Shown here: positions 26,458-35,468 of the stretch, one piece after another
Numbering within the stretch: position 1 is the stretch's first letter
How the letters are laid out: each line of letters begins with the position of its first letter
Assembly: GCA_903927025.1 (NCBI GenBank)
Contig: CAIYLG010000038.1
Coordinates: 1 to 64,000, forward strand
Reading direction: 5' to 3'
From: an uncultured Armatimonadota bacterium
GTDB taxonomy: Bacteria; Armatimonadota; Fimbriimonadia; Fimbriimonadales; Fimbriimonadaceae
DNA: 64,000 nucleotides
Program-made: the position numbers and the translations under genes
The notes under the pieces: generated by a model
What the model saw: only the letters and a program-made list of their open reading frames with translations
The model's database searches: none
Told to the model about the DNA's origin: nothing

Positions 26458-26484
26458 ATTATAACCCAGTGATTTTGCGTGCAA
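26458..26484 (-). promoter_or_regulatory. Candidate promoter of the repeat-protein gene
   Basis: On the minus strand a perfect TATAAT (26463-26458) follows TTGCAC (26484-26479) at 15 bases, or TTTGCA at 16 bases. This would give a leader of about 150 bases before the ATG at 26299. Nothing recognisable as a riboswitch was seen in that leader. Confidence 0.5.
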
Positions 26485-26783
26485 AACCGCATCAGCATAA
26501 CCTTAACTTTAGGTTCAATTGAGTTAATGAGGCAGAGCGGCGAGCAACCTTAACAGGATGAGGAGATCGCCGGGGAAGACTGGTCCCATACGGGGTCCGA
26601 TTTTTGTTAGACTTCCCGCACGAATTCGCAAGGGCACTTGGGCACAAAGACCCATGCGAGTGAAATTTTGCAACTCTTGAGGAAGAAACGGCGTCCGCAA
26701 ACCCACCTTAGAGCACCCTGAATTTGCGATGGAGCACCCCTCCAAGTCGCCCAATCATGTAACCGTGTTAACATAGGTCGGCG
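26485..26783. other. Divergent intergenic region upstream of the M61 peptidase
   Basis: About 300 bases with no credible gene; frames on the minus strand (26524-26795) lack coding character. It should contain the peptidase promoter, but no clear -35/-10 pair stands out. Confidence 0.4.
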
Positions 26784-28649
26784 ATGAGCTCCCACCTAAT
26801 GTTGAATCCGCTGGCATCACGATGTCTGAGTGTCAAGTTTGCGGTTTCTCTTCTAGCTTTTATTCCGTTGGTCGCTACCGCCTCAGCTGAGATCCGATAC
26901 GATATCGACGTTCGACCTCACGACGGCATCCTGCACGTAAAGATGCACCTGCGACACACCGAGAGGGGAGCGATGCTGCAGATCCCCAACTGGGCGCCAG
27001 GCGATTACGACTTAAGCGATTCCTTTCTCCTCCCGAAGAATCTCTCTGCTAAGGATGGGAATGGAAATCAGCTGGCAATCGACACCCAAATTGATCTTCA
27101 GCAGAAGCAGTATCAGGCAGGCAAGGCTTGGAAGATCGCTGGAAACAAGGTGTGCACTTGGAAGGTGGCTGGGGCACGGGAAACTACTATTGAATACGAT
27201 GTTGAGTCGAAGCCTGTGGCCGGAGCGGTTCATTGGGGAGGACCCTCGACGTATATGTATGAAGTCAACCGGCGGACTGAGAAGTGCGTGCTGGGAATTC
27301 ATGTTCCCAAAGACTGGCCCATCTATACGGGACTAGTCGAAACAGGAGCTGGGACCCATACATACACAGCACCGACGTATGATTTCCTCGCCGATAATCC
27401 GGTGAGCACCGGCGAATTGACTGTCGACAGCTATGTCAGTCGTGGAAAGAAGCATTGGATCGTGATGCGTGGAACCCCCAAGGCCCTTGTTGACAGAGAG
27501 AAGCTCAAGAAAGCCTGTAAGTTTGTATCAGATGCCGAGACGGACTTCTTTGGAGGTGAAGCTCCTTATGACCACTACGTCTGGCACTTCTCCGTAAATG
27601 ATGCGCCAGATGGAGCGGGGGGCCTTGAACACTTATCAAGCACGGAGATTGGCCTCGCCTCTGGAGTGGGTCCCAGAGCGGTTGGTGTCCTTGCTCACGA
27701 ATTCTTTCACTTATGGAACGTCAAGCGGATTCGCTCTAAGGCGCTCGGCCCATTCGACTACACCAAGCTTCCTCAAACCGGCGCGCTCTGGTGGCTCGAG
27801 GGAGTTACGGACTACTATGCTTTCACACTTCTGCATAGGTACGGCTGGACCACGGACCAATCCTACTTCGACTCAATCGCGGGAAACATCCTCGCAATTA
27901 GGCGGAATTCAGCCCTCGCCGAAATTGGCCCCAACGAATCCAGCATGAGGGTCGATGAGGAAAATGCCGGGCGCGGAAACAGCAACGGTTACCGGATCAG
28001 CTACTACAACCTTGGATGGTTGGCGGGGATGTGCCTCGATATCGAACTGCGAGACAAGACTAAGGGTGTCCATTCGCTTGATGATGTCGAGCACGCCCTT
28101 TGGAATCTGTGCCGCGACGATAAGCCGGGCTTTCAGGAAGACGAAATTCAGCGGCAACTTACTCGATTTGGCGGAGCCGACATGGGGCTCGCTTATGATC
28201 GGATCGTCATGTGGCCAGATGGCATGAAGTTGGAAGACACCCTCAATAAGGTCGGACTAGAACTCGTCGAAACTGACGAGGCCTATACTGACAACGGGTT
28301 CCTTTTCGGCACAGGATTTAATGGCCCCGCCCCAATAGTCGCGGTCGTCAGAGGCCCCGGGGTAGGGAAACTCGTTGTGGGAGACGTGATTCTCGGAGTC
28401 GATGCAACGAATGTTCCAACCACAGGGCCAAGACAAGCGCTGGCCGCCGTCACGAAGGCATTGAGCGCCTCCCTTGTGGGCAAGCCGATCCACGTCAAAA
28501 TCAATCGGAATGGCAACGAAATGACGATCGAGATTACACCCGTCGCCGGGCACCGAACGCTCTACTCAGTTCGGAAACTTGCCAACCCAACCGAACCACA
28601 AATGAAGTTAGGGCAGGCCTGGCTCGCCCACAAAGACATTAAGGAGTAG
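26784..28649 (+). CDS. M61 family metallopeptidase with PDZ domain
   Basis: The protein (621 aa) resembles glycyl aminopeptidase. It has a signal peptide (hydrophobic VSLLAFIPLVATASA, cleavage before EIRYDI), an N-terminal beta domain (about 40-210), and a thermolysin-like catalytic domain with the zinc site HEFFH (H305, E306, H309) in VLAHEFFHLWNVKRIR. The third zinc ligand should be the Glu in ALWWLEGVTDYY. A C-terminal PDZ-like domain (about 510-600) follows, with VVGDVILGVDATNVP. It acts in the periplasm or outside the cell, probably on peptides with N-terminal Gly or Ala. It is a single gene, divergent from the repeat protein. Confidence 0.9.
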   Translation: MSSHLMLNPLASRCLSVKFAVSLLAFIPLVATASAEIRYDIDVRPHDGILHVKMHLRHTERGAMLQIPNWAPGDYDLSDSFLLPKNLSAKDGNGNQLAIDTQIDLQQKQYQAGKAWKIAGNKVCTWKVAGARETTIEYDVESKPVAGAVHWGGPSTYMYEVNRRTEKCVLGIHVPKDWPIYTGLVETGAGTHTYTAPTYDFLADNPVSTGELTVDSYVSRGKKHWIVMRGTPKALVDREKLKKACKFVSDAETDFFGGEAPYDHYVWHFSVNDAPDGAGGLEHLSSTEIGLASGVGPRAVGVLAHEFFHLWNVKRIRSKALGPFDYTKLPQTGALWWLEGVTDYYAFTLLHRYGWTTDQSYFDSIAGNILAIRRNSALAEIGPNESSMRVDEENAGRGNSNGYRISYYNLGWLAGMCLDIELRDKTKGVHSLDDVEHALWNLCRDDKPGFQEDEIQRQLTRFGGADMGLAYDRIVMWPDGMKLEDTLNKVGLELVETDEAYTDNGFLFGTGFNGPAPIVAVVRGPGVGKLVVGDVILGVDATNVPTTGPRQALAAVTKALSASLVGKPIHVKINRNGNEMTIEITPVAGHRTLYSVRKLANPTEPQMKLGQAWLAHKDIKE

Positions 28650-28667
28650 GCGAAGAGCTGAAGTGGT

Positions 28668-28704
28668 GGGGCCAGTCGATTTGAAGTTCTAAGAACATGG
28701 CCCC
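28668..28704. terminator. Inverted repeat between convergent M61 and rsfS genes
   Basis: GGGGCCA (28668-28674) pairs with TGGCCCC (28698-28704), with an inner GTTCT/AGAAC stem. It lies between two convergent stops but lacks a T run, so it is only a possible bidirectional terminator. Confidence 0.3.
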
Positions 28705-28719
28705 TTCGCTTAGGAAACC

Positions 28720-29064
28720 CTAGGCGCTCAAATTCGGATCTGGGACCATGTTCTTCCAAAGGGTCTCCAGGTCGTAAAACTGTCGCTGTTCTTCCTTCAT
28801 CACGTGGAGAATCACGTCGCCGTAATCCTGCAGCACCCATCCAGAGCGCTCGCCTTCCACGCGGAGGGGCTTCACGCGGTTGATGGCCAACTTCTCGGCA
28901 ACTCGTTCCGCAATGGATTGAACGTGGCGGTCACTTGTCCCGCTACAAACCACGAAATACTCCGCCACGGAAGTTTTGTCTCGGACGTCTAGCGTCTCAA
29001 TCTGTTCCGCCTTCATGTCATCTGCGGCGTCTGCTATTTTTTGTACTTTTTCTTCGGCTGTCAT
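28720..29064 (-). CDS. rsfS: Ribosomal silencing factor RsfS
   Basis: A 114-residue protein of the RsfS/Iojap family, which binds ribosomal protein L14 and blocks joining of the subunits during starvation. Family marks are IETLDVRDKTSVAEYFVVCS, GTSDRHVQSIAERV, GWVLQDYGDVILHVM and the terminal Tyr/Leu-rich FYDLETLW. It starts three bases after the nadD stop and is the last gene of the obg-nadD-rsfS operon, an arrangement seen widely in bacteria. Confidence 0.95.
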   Translation of the reverse strand: MTAEEKVQKIADAADDMKAEQIETLDVRDKTSVAEYFVVCSGTSDRHVQSIAERVAEKLAINRVKPLRVEGERSGWVLQDYGDVILHVMKEEQRQFYDLETLWKNMVPDPNLSA

Positions 29065-29067
29065 GCG

Positions 29068-29655
29068 TTATACGTAAAGCTTGTTCGCCTGGATGTACTG
29101 GAGGACTTCTGGGGTGAGCCAGGGAGTCACATTCTGACGTCCGGCGATCTTGTCTCGGATCTCGGTGGAGGAGAGCTCCACTCCGGTCATCTGGATCGGG
29201 TCAATAGAGGATTTGTACTCTTCCGGCAAGCGGACAAGAACATCCTGAACAGTGTGTGGTGGGCGAACGGCGGCAGCAATTCTGCAAAGTCGTATCAACC
29301 GATTGGGGCTCTTCCACTCGGAAATTCCCCGCAAGGCATCTGCACCCATGATAAACCAATACTCTGCCGGCCTCACCATTTGAAGCTCGGTAAGGGTGTC
29401 AACGGTGTAGCTTGGGCCGCCTCGCGTAATCTCCATGTCACTGTAGGCAAGCTCGGGGTGCTCCTTGATCAGGAGCTCAACCATGGCAACTCGGTGCTTG
29501 GCCGACGTCTTCGTTTTGATCGTCTTAACGGGATTCCTATTCGCGGGGACGAACACAATTTCATCTAGGCCAAGCTGCGCCATGGCAGCTTCCGCAAGTG
29601 CGAGATGTCCCAGGTGCGGTGGATCAAATGTGCCACCTAAAACTCCAATCTTCAT
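29068..29655 (-). CDS. nadD: Nicotinate-nucleotide adenylyltransferase
   Basis: NadD adenylates nicotinate mononucleotide to give deamido-NAD in NAD synthesis. The 195-residue protein has the nucleotidyltransferase opening GVLGGTFDPPHLGHLALAEA with the HxGH site, the substrate segment VPANRNPVK, and the C-terminal SSTEIRDKIA related to the ISSTxIR motif. Its ATG overlaps the obg stop (ATGA), and rsfS follows after 3 bases, so the three genes are translated together. Confidence 0.95.
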   Translation of the reverse strand: MKIGVLGGTFDPPHLGHLALAEAAMAQLGLDEIVFVPANRNPVKTIKTKTSAKHRVAMVELLIKEHPELAYSDMEITRGGPSYTVDTLTELQMVRPAEYWFIMGADALRGISEWKSPNRLIRLCRIAAAVRPPHTVQDVLVRLPEEYKSSIDPIQMTGVELSSTEIRDKIAGRQNVTPWLTPEVLQYIQANKLYV

Positions 29656-30941
29656 TGTTCGTCCGTGAAGGCGAACGACACCTCTCCAATACTCACGTTG
29701 TCCCCTTCCTGTGCTCCTGCCGCGCGGAGCTTCTCGATAACCCCGATTCGCTCGAGGCGACGATGAAGGTACCTGACAGCTTCATCATTCCTTAGGTCTG
29801 TCATCTCAACCAACCGCTCAATGCGCTTGCCTTTGATCTCGTAGCCATCTTCAGTCTCTTCCACTTCGAAGGCAAGATCGTGACCAGCTTTGAGTGCGGG
29901 AAGCAGCATTGGGATATCGGCTTCTGGCTTCGAAGCCTCCAGAGCCGCCGAAATATCCTGGAGCAGACCTTCCAATCCCTGGCCGGTATAGCCGGAGATG
30001 GCGTGAAGGGGTGGTCCTAGCACTTCAAACCTCTCACGAAGGGCGTTGAACTCTTCCGACGGAATGCAGTCCACCTTGTTCAGCGCTATAATTCGCGGCC
30101 TCTTCCACACATCTTCCGAGTAGAGGCGGACTTCATCCTCAATCAGCTTGTAATTCTCGACTGGGTCAGCACCATCGGGCGGATAGCAGTCCACCACATG
30201 AACGAGCACACGGTTTCTCTCCACGTGCCGGAGGAACTGATGTCCCAGACCGATGCCTTCGCTGGCACCTTTGATGAGTCCAGGCATATCCGCGACAACG
30301 AATGTTTCGTCCTGGTGTCGAACCACGCCGAGGTTGGGAATGATCGTTGTAAACGCGTAATCGGCAATCTTGGGCTTTGCTGCGCTGATTCGAGAGATCA
30401 AGGTGCTCTTGCCAGCGTTGGGCAGTCCGATCAGGCCGACGTCAGCGAGAAGCTTGAGTTCAAGCTTGGCAACGATCCTTTCGGGGGGGGCGCCCTTTTG
30501 GGCAAAGTTTGGAGCCTGGCGCACGCTGCTGGTGTAGTGCTGGTTGCCAAAGCCGCCCTTGCCGCCTTTGCACAACACGTATCGCATGCCATTTGTGGCC
30601 ATATCGATCACGAACTCACCGGTTTCAGAATCTGTGACAACCGTGCCGATCGGAACCTTGACCTCAATATTCTTCGCATCCTTTCCGCGCTTGTTGCCAA
30701 CGCCGTGGCCGCCATCAGCCGCTTCAAGATGCTGCTGAAGCTTGAGTTCATAGAGGGTGCGTCGATTCCGGTCAGCGATGAGGATGAGGTCACCGCCCCT
30801 ACCGCCATCGGCGCCATTGGGGCCGCCACGAGGAACGTGCTTCTCACGATGAAAGCTCACCGCGCCTGAACCGCCGCGGCCCGATGAGAAAATCACTACC
30901 GCTTCGTCCAAGAACATAGACACTAGTTTACCTGCGTCCAT
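29652..30941 (-). CDS. obgE: GTPase ObgE/CgtA
   Basis: Obg is a ribosome-associated GTPase acting in late 50S assembly and growth control. The protein (429 aa from the ATG at 30941) has the glycine-rich Obg fold (FSSGRGGSGAVSFHREK, GGPNGADGGRGGD), the G domain with GLPNAGKS, DMPGLIKGA and NKVD, and a C-terminal OCT domain (about 350-420). I choose 30941 because AGGAAGAG lies just upstream; the frame is open to 31106 but those residues are not Obg-like and overlap the divergent helicase gene. ATG 30917 is a second possibility. rplU and rpmA, the usual upstream partners, are absent. Confidence 0.95.
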   Translation of the reverse strand: MDAGKLVSMFLDEAVVIFSSGRGGSGAVSFHREKHVPRGGPNGADGGRGGDLILIADRNRRTLYELKLQQHLEAADGGHGVGNKRGKDAKNIEVKVPIGTVVTDSETGEFVIDMATNGMRYVLCKGGKGGFGNQHYTSSVRQAPNFAQKGAPPERIVAKLELKLLADVGLIGLPNAGKSTLISRISAAKPKIADYAFTTIIPNLGVVRHQDETFVVADMPGLIKGASEGIGLGHQFLRHVERNRVLVHVVDCYPPDGADPVENYKLIEDEVRLYSEDVWKRPRIIALNKVDCIPSEEFNALRERFEVLGPPLHAISGYTGQGLEGLLQDISAALEASKPEADIPMLLPALKAGHDLAFEVEETEDGYEIKGKRIERLVEMTDLRNDEAVRYLHRRLERIGVIEKLRAAGAQEGDNVSIGEVSFAFTDEQ

Positions 30942-30989
30942 AATCTCTTCCTGGACGACGAACCCTGTCGGGCCCGTCTGACACACGGA

Positions 30990-33455
30990 TTGAGTGGAAT
31001 GATCGAAGAAATCAAAGCATGGTTTCTCCAGCGCGGCTGGAGCGCATTCCCGTTCCAGGAAGAGGTGTGGTCGGCCTACCTCAACGGCGAAAACGGGCTC
31101 ATTCATTCCGCCACCGGAACCGGAAAGACACTCTCGGCATGGATGGGCCCCATCGCGGAGTGGATGGCTGAGAACCCCGGCCTCACGAAGAAACTGATCA
31201 AGAGGTCGGAAGCGCCGGGTCTGAGAGTGCTCTGGATCACGCCCCTTCGGGCGTTGGCGGCGGACACCGAACTTTCTCTTCGGCTACCCATTGAGGAGCT
31301 GGGAATCCCCTGGACGGTTGAGACTCGAACCGGCGATACATCGCAGGGGCTTCGGAAGAAGCAGGGAGAGCAGCTTCCCACCGCTCTGATCACGACTCCG
31401 GAGAGCCTCACACTTATGCTCACCCGGGAGGATGCCGCAGAACTATTCGGAGACCTCAGGTGCATCGTGGTGGACGAATGGCACGAGCTGATGTCGACCA
31501 AGCGCGGTGTTCAAACTGAGCTTGCCCTTGCGAGGATCCGTCGACTTCGGCCAGTCGTAAAGACGTGGGGAGTCTCTGCAACCCTAGGCAACCTAGAAGC
31601 CGCTGGTCAAACCCTTCAGGGCCTCGACACAGATTTCCGAATTGTGAGGGGTCATCTCGATAAGCAGATCATCATCGACTCAATCCTCCCTCTTAACATC
31701 AGTCGCTTTCCGTGGTCGGGTCACTTCGGAACCACAATGATTCCACCTGTCATTTCCGCGATTGAAGAAGGTGGAACATGTCTCATCTTCACAAACACTC
31801 GTTCTCAGGCTGAAATCTGGCATCAGCAGATCTCCGCCGCGAGGCCAGACTGGGCAGAAACCGTCGGGCTACATCACGGATCTCTCGCCAGGGAAGTGCG
31901 AGACCAGGTGGAAGCCGACCTGAAATCTGGCAAGCTGCGAGCCGTGGTGACCACAAGCAGCCTTGACCTTGGGGTCGACTTCTCCCCCGTCGATCGCGTC
32001 CTCCAGCTTGGAAGCCCAAAAGGAGTGGCGCGCCTCCTTCAAAGGGCAGGAAGGAGCGGTCACCGACCAGGCGCGCCGAGCCGGGTGACCTGCGTCCCGA
32101 TGCACGCCTTTGAACTCGTGGATATCGCGGCAGCTAGGCAGGCAGCAATTGCCGGAAAGATCGAAGACCGCGAGCCCCTATCCAAGCCACTTGATGTGCT
32201 GGCACAGCACCTAGTCACGGTCGCAATAGGGTCCGGATGGCGGTCTCGGGAGATGTTTGAGGAAGTCAAAACAACCGTCTCCTATCAGGATCTTTCGGAG
32301 ACCGAATGGGATTGGGTGATCGATTTTGTGGTCCGTGGCGGCGAATCCTTACGCGCCTATTCTGAGTACCGACGCGTGGTTCTCGGCTCAGATGGTGTCT
32401 ACCGAGTGGAAGATAAAGACATCGCGAGAAGACACAAGATGTCCATCGGCACAATCATGAGCGACATGGCGATGAACGTTCAGCTGATGACGGGTGGTCG
32501 GCTCGGCACGGTTGAAGAATCGTTCGTGTCAAGGCTCAATCCCGGTGACAAGTTCCTGTTCGCCGGGAAGGCTCTCGAGTTCATCCGGATACGAGACATG
32601 ACCGCTTGGGTAAAGCGAGCCAAAAACCTCAAAGGAGCCGTCCCCCGATGGGCTGGCGGCCGACTGCCACTTTCGAACCAGCTTGCCAACGCGATTCGGC
32701 AGGAGCTCGAATACGCCAAATACGGCGAGTTGCGAGACTCTGAAATGCAGGTTCTGGCGCCTATTCTCGAGTTGCAGTCCCGCTGGTCTGCAATCCCGGC
32801 TGAGGATGAATTCCTCATCGAGCAGGTCGAAACAAATGAAGGGCACCACCTGTTCTTCTATCCGTTCGAGGGCAGGCTGGTGCATGAGGGACTTGCCGCG
32901 CTGTTCGCCTACAGAATCTCCCAAATTCAGCCAATCACATTCAGCATCGCCTGCAATGACTACGGCTTTGAACTCCTATCTCCCGAGTCACCTCCGTTAG
33001 CGGCAGCCATTGCTGCCGGCCTCATATCCTCAGCAAATCTTGCACACGATATCCCCGCGAGCCTCAATGCTGTCGAGATGGCTAAGAGGCAGTTTCGGGA
33101 AATTGCGCGCGTCGCCGGGCTGGTGTTTCAAGGATTTCCAGGCGCCAACAAGTCCGCAAAGCAGGTGCAGGCCACAAGCGGCCTGTTCTACGACGTTTTT
33201 GCCCGCTACGACCCTGACAACATGTTGTTGCAACAAGCTGCAAGGGAAGTATTGGAGCGCCAGCTTGAGCAAAGTCGCATGGCAATCGCACTCCAGCGCC
33301 TAGAGCAGTCCACGATCTTACTGACCAATCCTGAGAAGCCGACTCCGATGGCGTTCCCCATCCTTGTGGATCGACTGCGTGAAACGGTCAGCACCGAAAG
33401 CATTTCGCAGCGAATTCAAAAATTGACGGTTCTCCTCGAAACAGAAGCCGGCTAG
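30990..33455 (+). CDS. Lhr-like, ligase-associated DEXH-box DNA helicase
   Basis: This 821-residue superfamily 2 helicase unwinds DNA or RNA-DNA hybrids in repair. It has the Walker A site SATGTGKTLSAW, the DEWH box in VVDEWHELM, motif III GVSATLGN, the helicase C domain with TNTRSQAE and QRAGRSGHR, and the Lhr-core winged-helix and C-terminal domains. The start is TTG at 30990 or ATG at 30999, only about 50 bases from the divergent obg start. PdeM follows after 29 bases. These two form half of the bacterial ligase-helicase-phosphoesterase-exonuclease repair cluster; the ligase and exonuclease genes are not in the window. Confidence 0.88.
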   Translation: MSGMIEEIKAWFLQRGWSAFPFQEEVWSAYLNGENGLIHSATGTGKTLSAWMGPIAEWMAENPGLTKKLIKRSEAPGLRVLWITPLRALAADTELSLRLPIEELGIPWTVETRTGDTSQGLRKKQGEQLPTALITTPESLTLMLTREDAAELFGDLRCIVVDEWHELMSTKRGVQTELALARIRRLRPVVKTWGVSATLGNLEAAGQTLQGLDTDFRIVRGHLDKQIIIDSILPLNISRFPWSGHFGTTMIPPVISAIEEGGTCLIFTNTRSQAEIWHQQISAARPDWAETVGLHHGSLAREVRDQVEADLKSGKLRAVVTTSSLDLGVDFSPVDRVLQLGSPKGVARLLQRAGRSGHRPGAPSRVTCVPMHAFELVDIAAARQAAIAGKIEDREPLSKPLDVLAQHLVTVAIGSGWRSREMFEEVKTTVSYQDLSETEWDWVIDFVVRGGESLRAYSEYRRVVLGSDGVYRVEDKDIARRHKMSIGTIMSDMAMNVQLMTGGRLGTVEESFVSRLNPGDKFLFAGKALEFIRIRDMTAWVKRAKNLKGAVPRWAGGRLPLSNQLANAIRQELEYAKYGELRDSEMQVLAPILELQSRWSAIPAEDEFLIEQVETNEGHHLFFYPFEGRLVHEGLAALFAYRISQIQPITFSIACNDYGFELLSPESPPLAAAIAAGLISSANLAHDIPASLNAVEMAKRQFREIARVAGLVFQGFPGANKSAKQVQATSGLFYDVFARYDPDNMLLQQAAREVLERQLEQSRMAIALQRLEQSTILLTNPEKPTPMAFPILVDRLRETVSTESISQRIQKLTVLLETEAG

Positions 33456-33484
33456 ATTCCGCATACGGCCATCCATAATGAGCC

Positions 33485-34150
33485 GTGCTGGGCAGCCTTG
33501 AGATTTGTATCGCCGGTGAATCAATGGTGGCTCTCCCTCAAAAAGCACTGTGGTGGCCAAGCCGAGGGACCCTGTTCGTGGCAGATGTACACCTTGGGAA
33601 GGAAGCCAGCTTCCAGGCTCAAAGCATTCCGATTCCGATGGGGCCAACTGCGGAGACGCTTAATCGTCTGGACGCACTGATACGCTCAACTCGAGCGGAG
33701 CATCTGATCCTCCTGGGAGACCTCTGGCACGCAAAATCAGGGAGAACACCCAAGTTGGTTGATGACTTCATTGCCTGGAGAACCCGCCACCAAACCGTCA
33801 AAATGACCCTGGTTGAAGGAAACCACGACCTCAAGTCAGGCAAATTGCCCGCCAATTCGAACTTTGAGGAAGTTGCAGAGCCGTTCCTGGTTCCACCCTT
33901 TGCCCTGAGTCACTATCCAGAACCGTGTGCCGACGGATACGTCTTGTGCGGACACATTCACCCAGGAGTCCTTTTAGAGGGTCGTGGCCGCCAATCGATG
34001 AAGCTCCCGTGCTTCTGGATCGGCAAACGGGTTGCGGTCCTTCCAGCATTCGGGGAGTTCACGGGATGCGCTCGCGTTTCGCCCGTCGAAGGAGACCAAG
34101 TTATGGTAGTTGCAGAAGATCAGGTCATTCGAGTCCCGCTCGTCAGCTAA
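33485..34150 (+). CDS. pdeM: Ligase-associated metallophosphoesterase/endonuclease PdeM
   Basis: The 221-residue protein is a calcineurin-type phosphoesterase with the metal motifs in order: ADVHLGKEA, LLGDLWHAK, VEGNHD and LCGHIHPG. Family members act as DNA endonucleases or phosphodiesterases and are encoded beside the Lhr-type helicase, as here (29 bases downstream, same strand). The start is GTG at 33485. The sugar isomerase follows after 32 bases and could be co-transcribed but is functionally unrelated. Confidence 0.85.
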   Translation: MLGSLEICIAGESMVALPQKALWWPSRGTLFVADVHLGKEASFQAQSIPIPMGPTAETLNRLDALIRSTRAEHLILLGDLWHAKSGRTPKLVDDFIAWRTRHQTVKMTLVEGNHDLKSGKLPANSNFEEVAEPFLVPPFALSHYPEPCADGYVLCGHIHPGVLLEGRGRQSMKLPCFWIGKRVAVLPAFGEFTGCARVSPVEGDQVMVVAEDQVIRVPLVS

Positions 34151-34182
34151 TCCTAGGCCGCGAAAGGTAACGTTTTAGGGAA

Positions 34183-34938
34183 ATGTCTATCCCGATAGCA
34201 CTCCAGCTTTACTCCGTGCGCGATGACTGTGCACAAGACTTTTTTGGCACCATCGCCAAAGTAGCGGCCATGGGCTACGCCGGCGTTGAGTTTGCTGGCT
34301 ACCACGGGGCTTCCGCCTCAGACATTCGAAAAGTGCTGGATGACCTTGGGCTCAAGGTGGCGGGAACCCATGCGGGTTTCAACACCCTTCAGGATGACGC
34401 CATCGACGCGACTATCGAATTCCACCAGGTACTGGGCTGCAGCAACCTGATCGTGCCCTGGCTCCCATCCGAGACTCGCGCGACCCCAGAAGCATGCAAG
34501 GAAACGGCAGATAAGCTGAATGCCATCGGCGAAAAGCTCAAGCCATTTGGAATGCGGACCGGATTTCACTGCCACGACGCTGATATGCACCCTCTAGAGG
34601 GAGGCAAAAGCGCCTGGGACCTCCTCGCTCAGTACACGACATCCGACTTCATCCTTCAGTACGACACCGCCAATGGCATGGCAGGCGGAGCCGACCCGGT
34701 CCAGCCGATCCTCAACTGGCCAGGCAGGGGAATTTCGACCCACCTTAAAGAGTGGTCCGGAGAGCACGGCGCCAAGGTCATCGGGGAGGGACTGATCCCG
34801 TGGGCCAAAGTGTTTGAAGCCTGCGAAACCGTCGGAGGCACCGAATGGTACGTCGTCGAACACGAATCCTATGAAGGCATGACGCCACTGGAAGCCGTTG
34901 ACCAATGCCTAAAGAATCTGCGAGCAATGGGCAAGTAA
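34183..34938 (+). CDS. Sugar phosphate isomerase/epimerase (AP endonuclease 2 TIM-barrel)
   Basis: A 251-residue TIM barrel of the xylose-isomerase-like superfamily. Visible marks are IALQLYSVRDD at the N terminus, YAGVEFAGYHG, the metal-site residues in GFHCHDADM, LQYDTANG and THLKEWS, and the final metal Glu in WYVVEHESYEG. There is no signal peptide. Members isomerise or epimerise keto sugars or inositol derivatives; the substrate cannot be told from sequence and no sugar pathway genes are adjacent. A strong terminator follows. Confidence 0.8.
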   Translation: MSIPIALQLYSVRDDCAQDFFGTIAKVAAMGYAGVEFAGYHGASASDIRKVLDDLGLKVAGTHAGFNTLQDDAIDATIEFHQVLGCSNLIVPWLPSETRATPEACKETADKLNAIGEKLKPFGMRTGFHCHDADMHPLEGGKSAWDLLAQYTTSDFILQYDTANGMAGGADPVQPILNWPGRGISTHLKEWSGEHGAKVIGEGLIPWAKVFEACETVGGTEWYVVEHESYEGMTPLEAVDQCLKNLRAMGK

Positions 34939-34960
34939 TTTCAAAACCCATTCACAAATT

Positions 34961-35003
34961 CGCGCCGCATTTCCAATGCAGGAAATGCGGCGCGCTTGTT
35001 TTT
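34961..35003 (+). terminator. Rho-independent terminator after the isomerase gene
   Basis: A perfect 14-base-pair stem, CGCGCCGCATTTCC (34961-34974) with GGAAATGCGGCGCG (34981-34994), then CTTGTTTTTGG. Confidence 0.9.
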
Positions 35004-35102
35004 GGTCTATCAGAAAACAGGAACGAACGGCAGAGGATCCTTAGCCGGAGGAGCGAGAAAGAGCCGGGGATTTTGAACCTGGAAGCCCAAAAAGTTATTT
35101 CT

Positions 35103-35128
35103 GATAATCTTTATTATGAAGCAGACTC
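35103..35128 (+). repeat. Palindromic motif copy 1
   Basis: GATAATCTTTATTATGAAGC followed by AGACTC. It shares its core with copies at 35675-35704 (opposite strand) and 35794-35820. The core ATAAT-N4/5-ATTAT is an inverted repeat, and each copy ends in an ATG that opens a frame of only 11-31 codons. Confidence 0.5.
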
Positions 35129-35216
35129 ACGAAAAATCAAACCATTTTTCCGTGATGGCTCATGCAGTCAGGTGTAGAAACTCTGACGTCACGCCGCCAG
35201 AGTTAAGATAGGTGCA

Positions 35217-35468
35217 ATGGCTTCGCGTGATAGAATTGCGACCGTGGGACAAATTTTTACTTACGCTGAGCTTTGCTGTCCGATATCAGGAGGTTCGTGG
35301 TTCACGGAAGATGGTGAGCCATATGACATTTCTCAAGATTTATGGAGCAAATGGGAATCATTGAACTTTGAGCCCTCGGCTCATGGCGTCAAAGTCGGAA
35401 TTGATAGTGTCGGACAAGAAGAAAGATGGTTTATCAATTACCTTTTGCCTTCGCTCGATCTCGATTAA
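35217..35468 (+). CDS. Small hypothetical protein
   Basis: An 83-residue acidic, Trp-rich protein (WFTEDGEPYDISQDLWSKWE) with no signal peptide or membrane segment. The ATG is preceded by AGATAGGTG at suitable spacing. Its DNA is visibly poorer in GC than neighbouring genes, and it lies in a gene-poor patch with short repeats, so it may have been acquired. Its last 35 bases overlap a possible gene on the other strand. I do not recognise the family. Confidence 0.4.
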   Translation: MASRDRIATVGQIFTYAELCCPISGGSWFTEDGEPYDISQDLWSKWESLNFEPSAHGVKVGIDSVGQEERWFINYLLPSLDLD

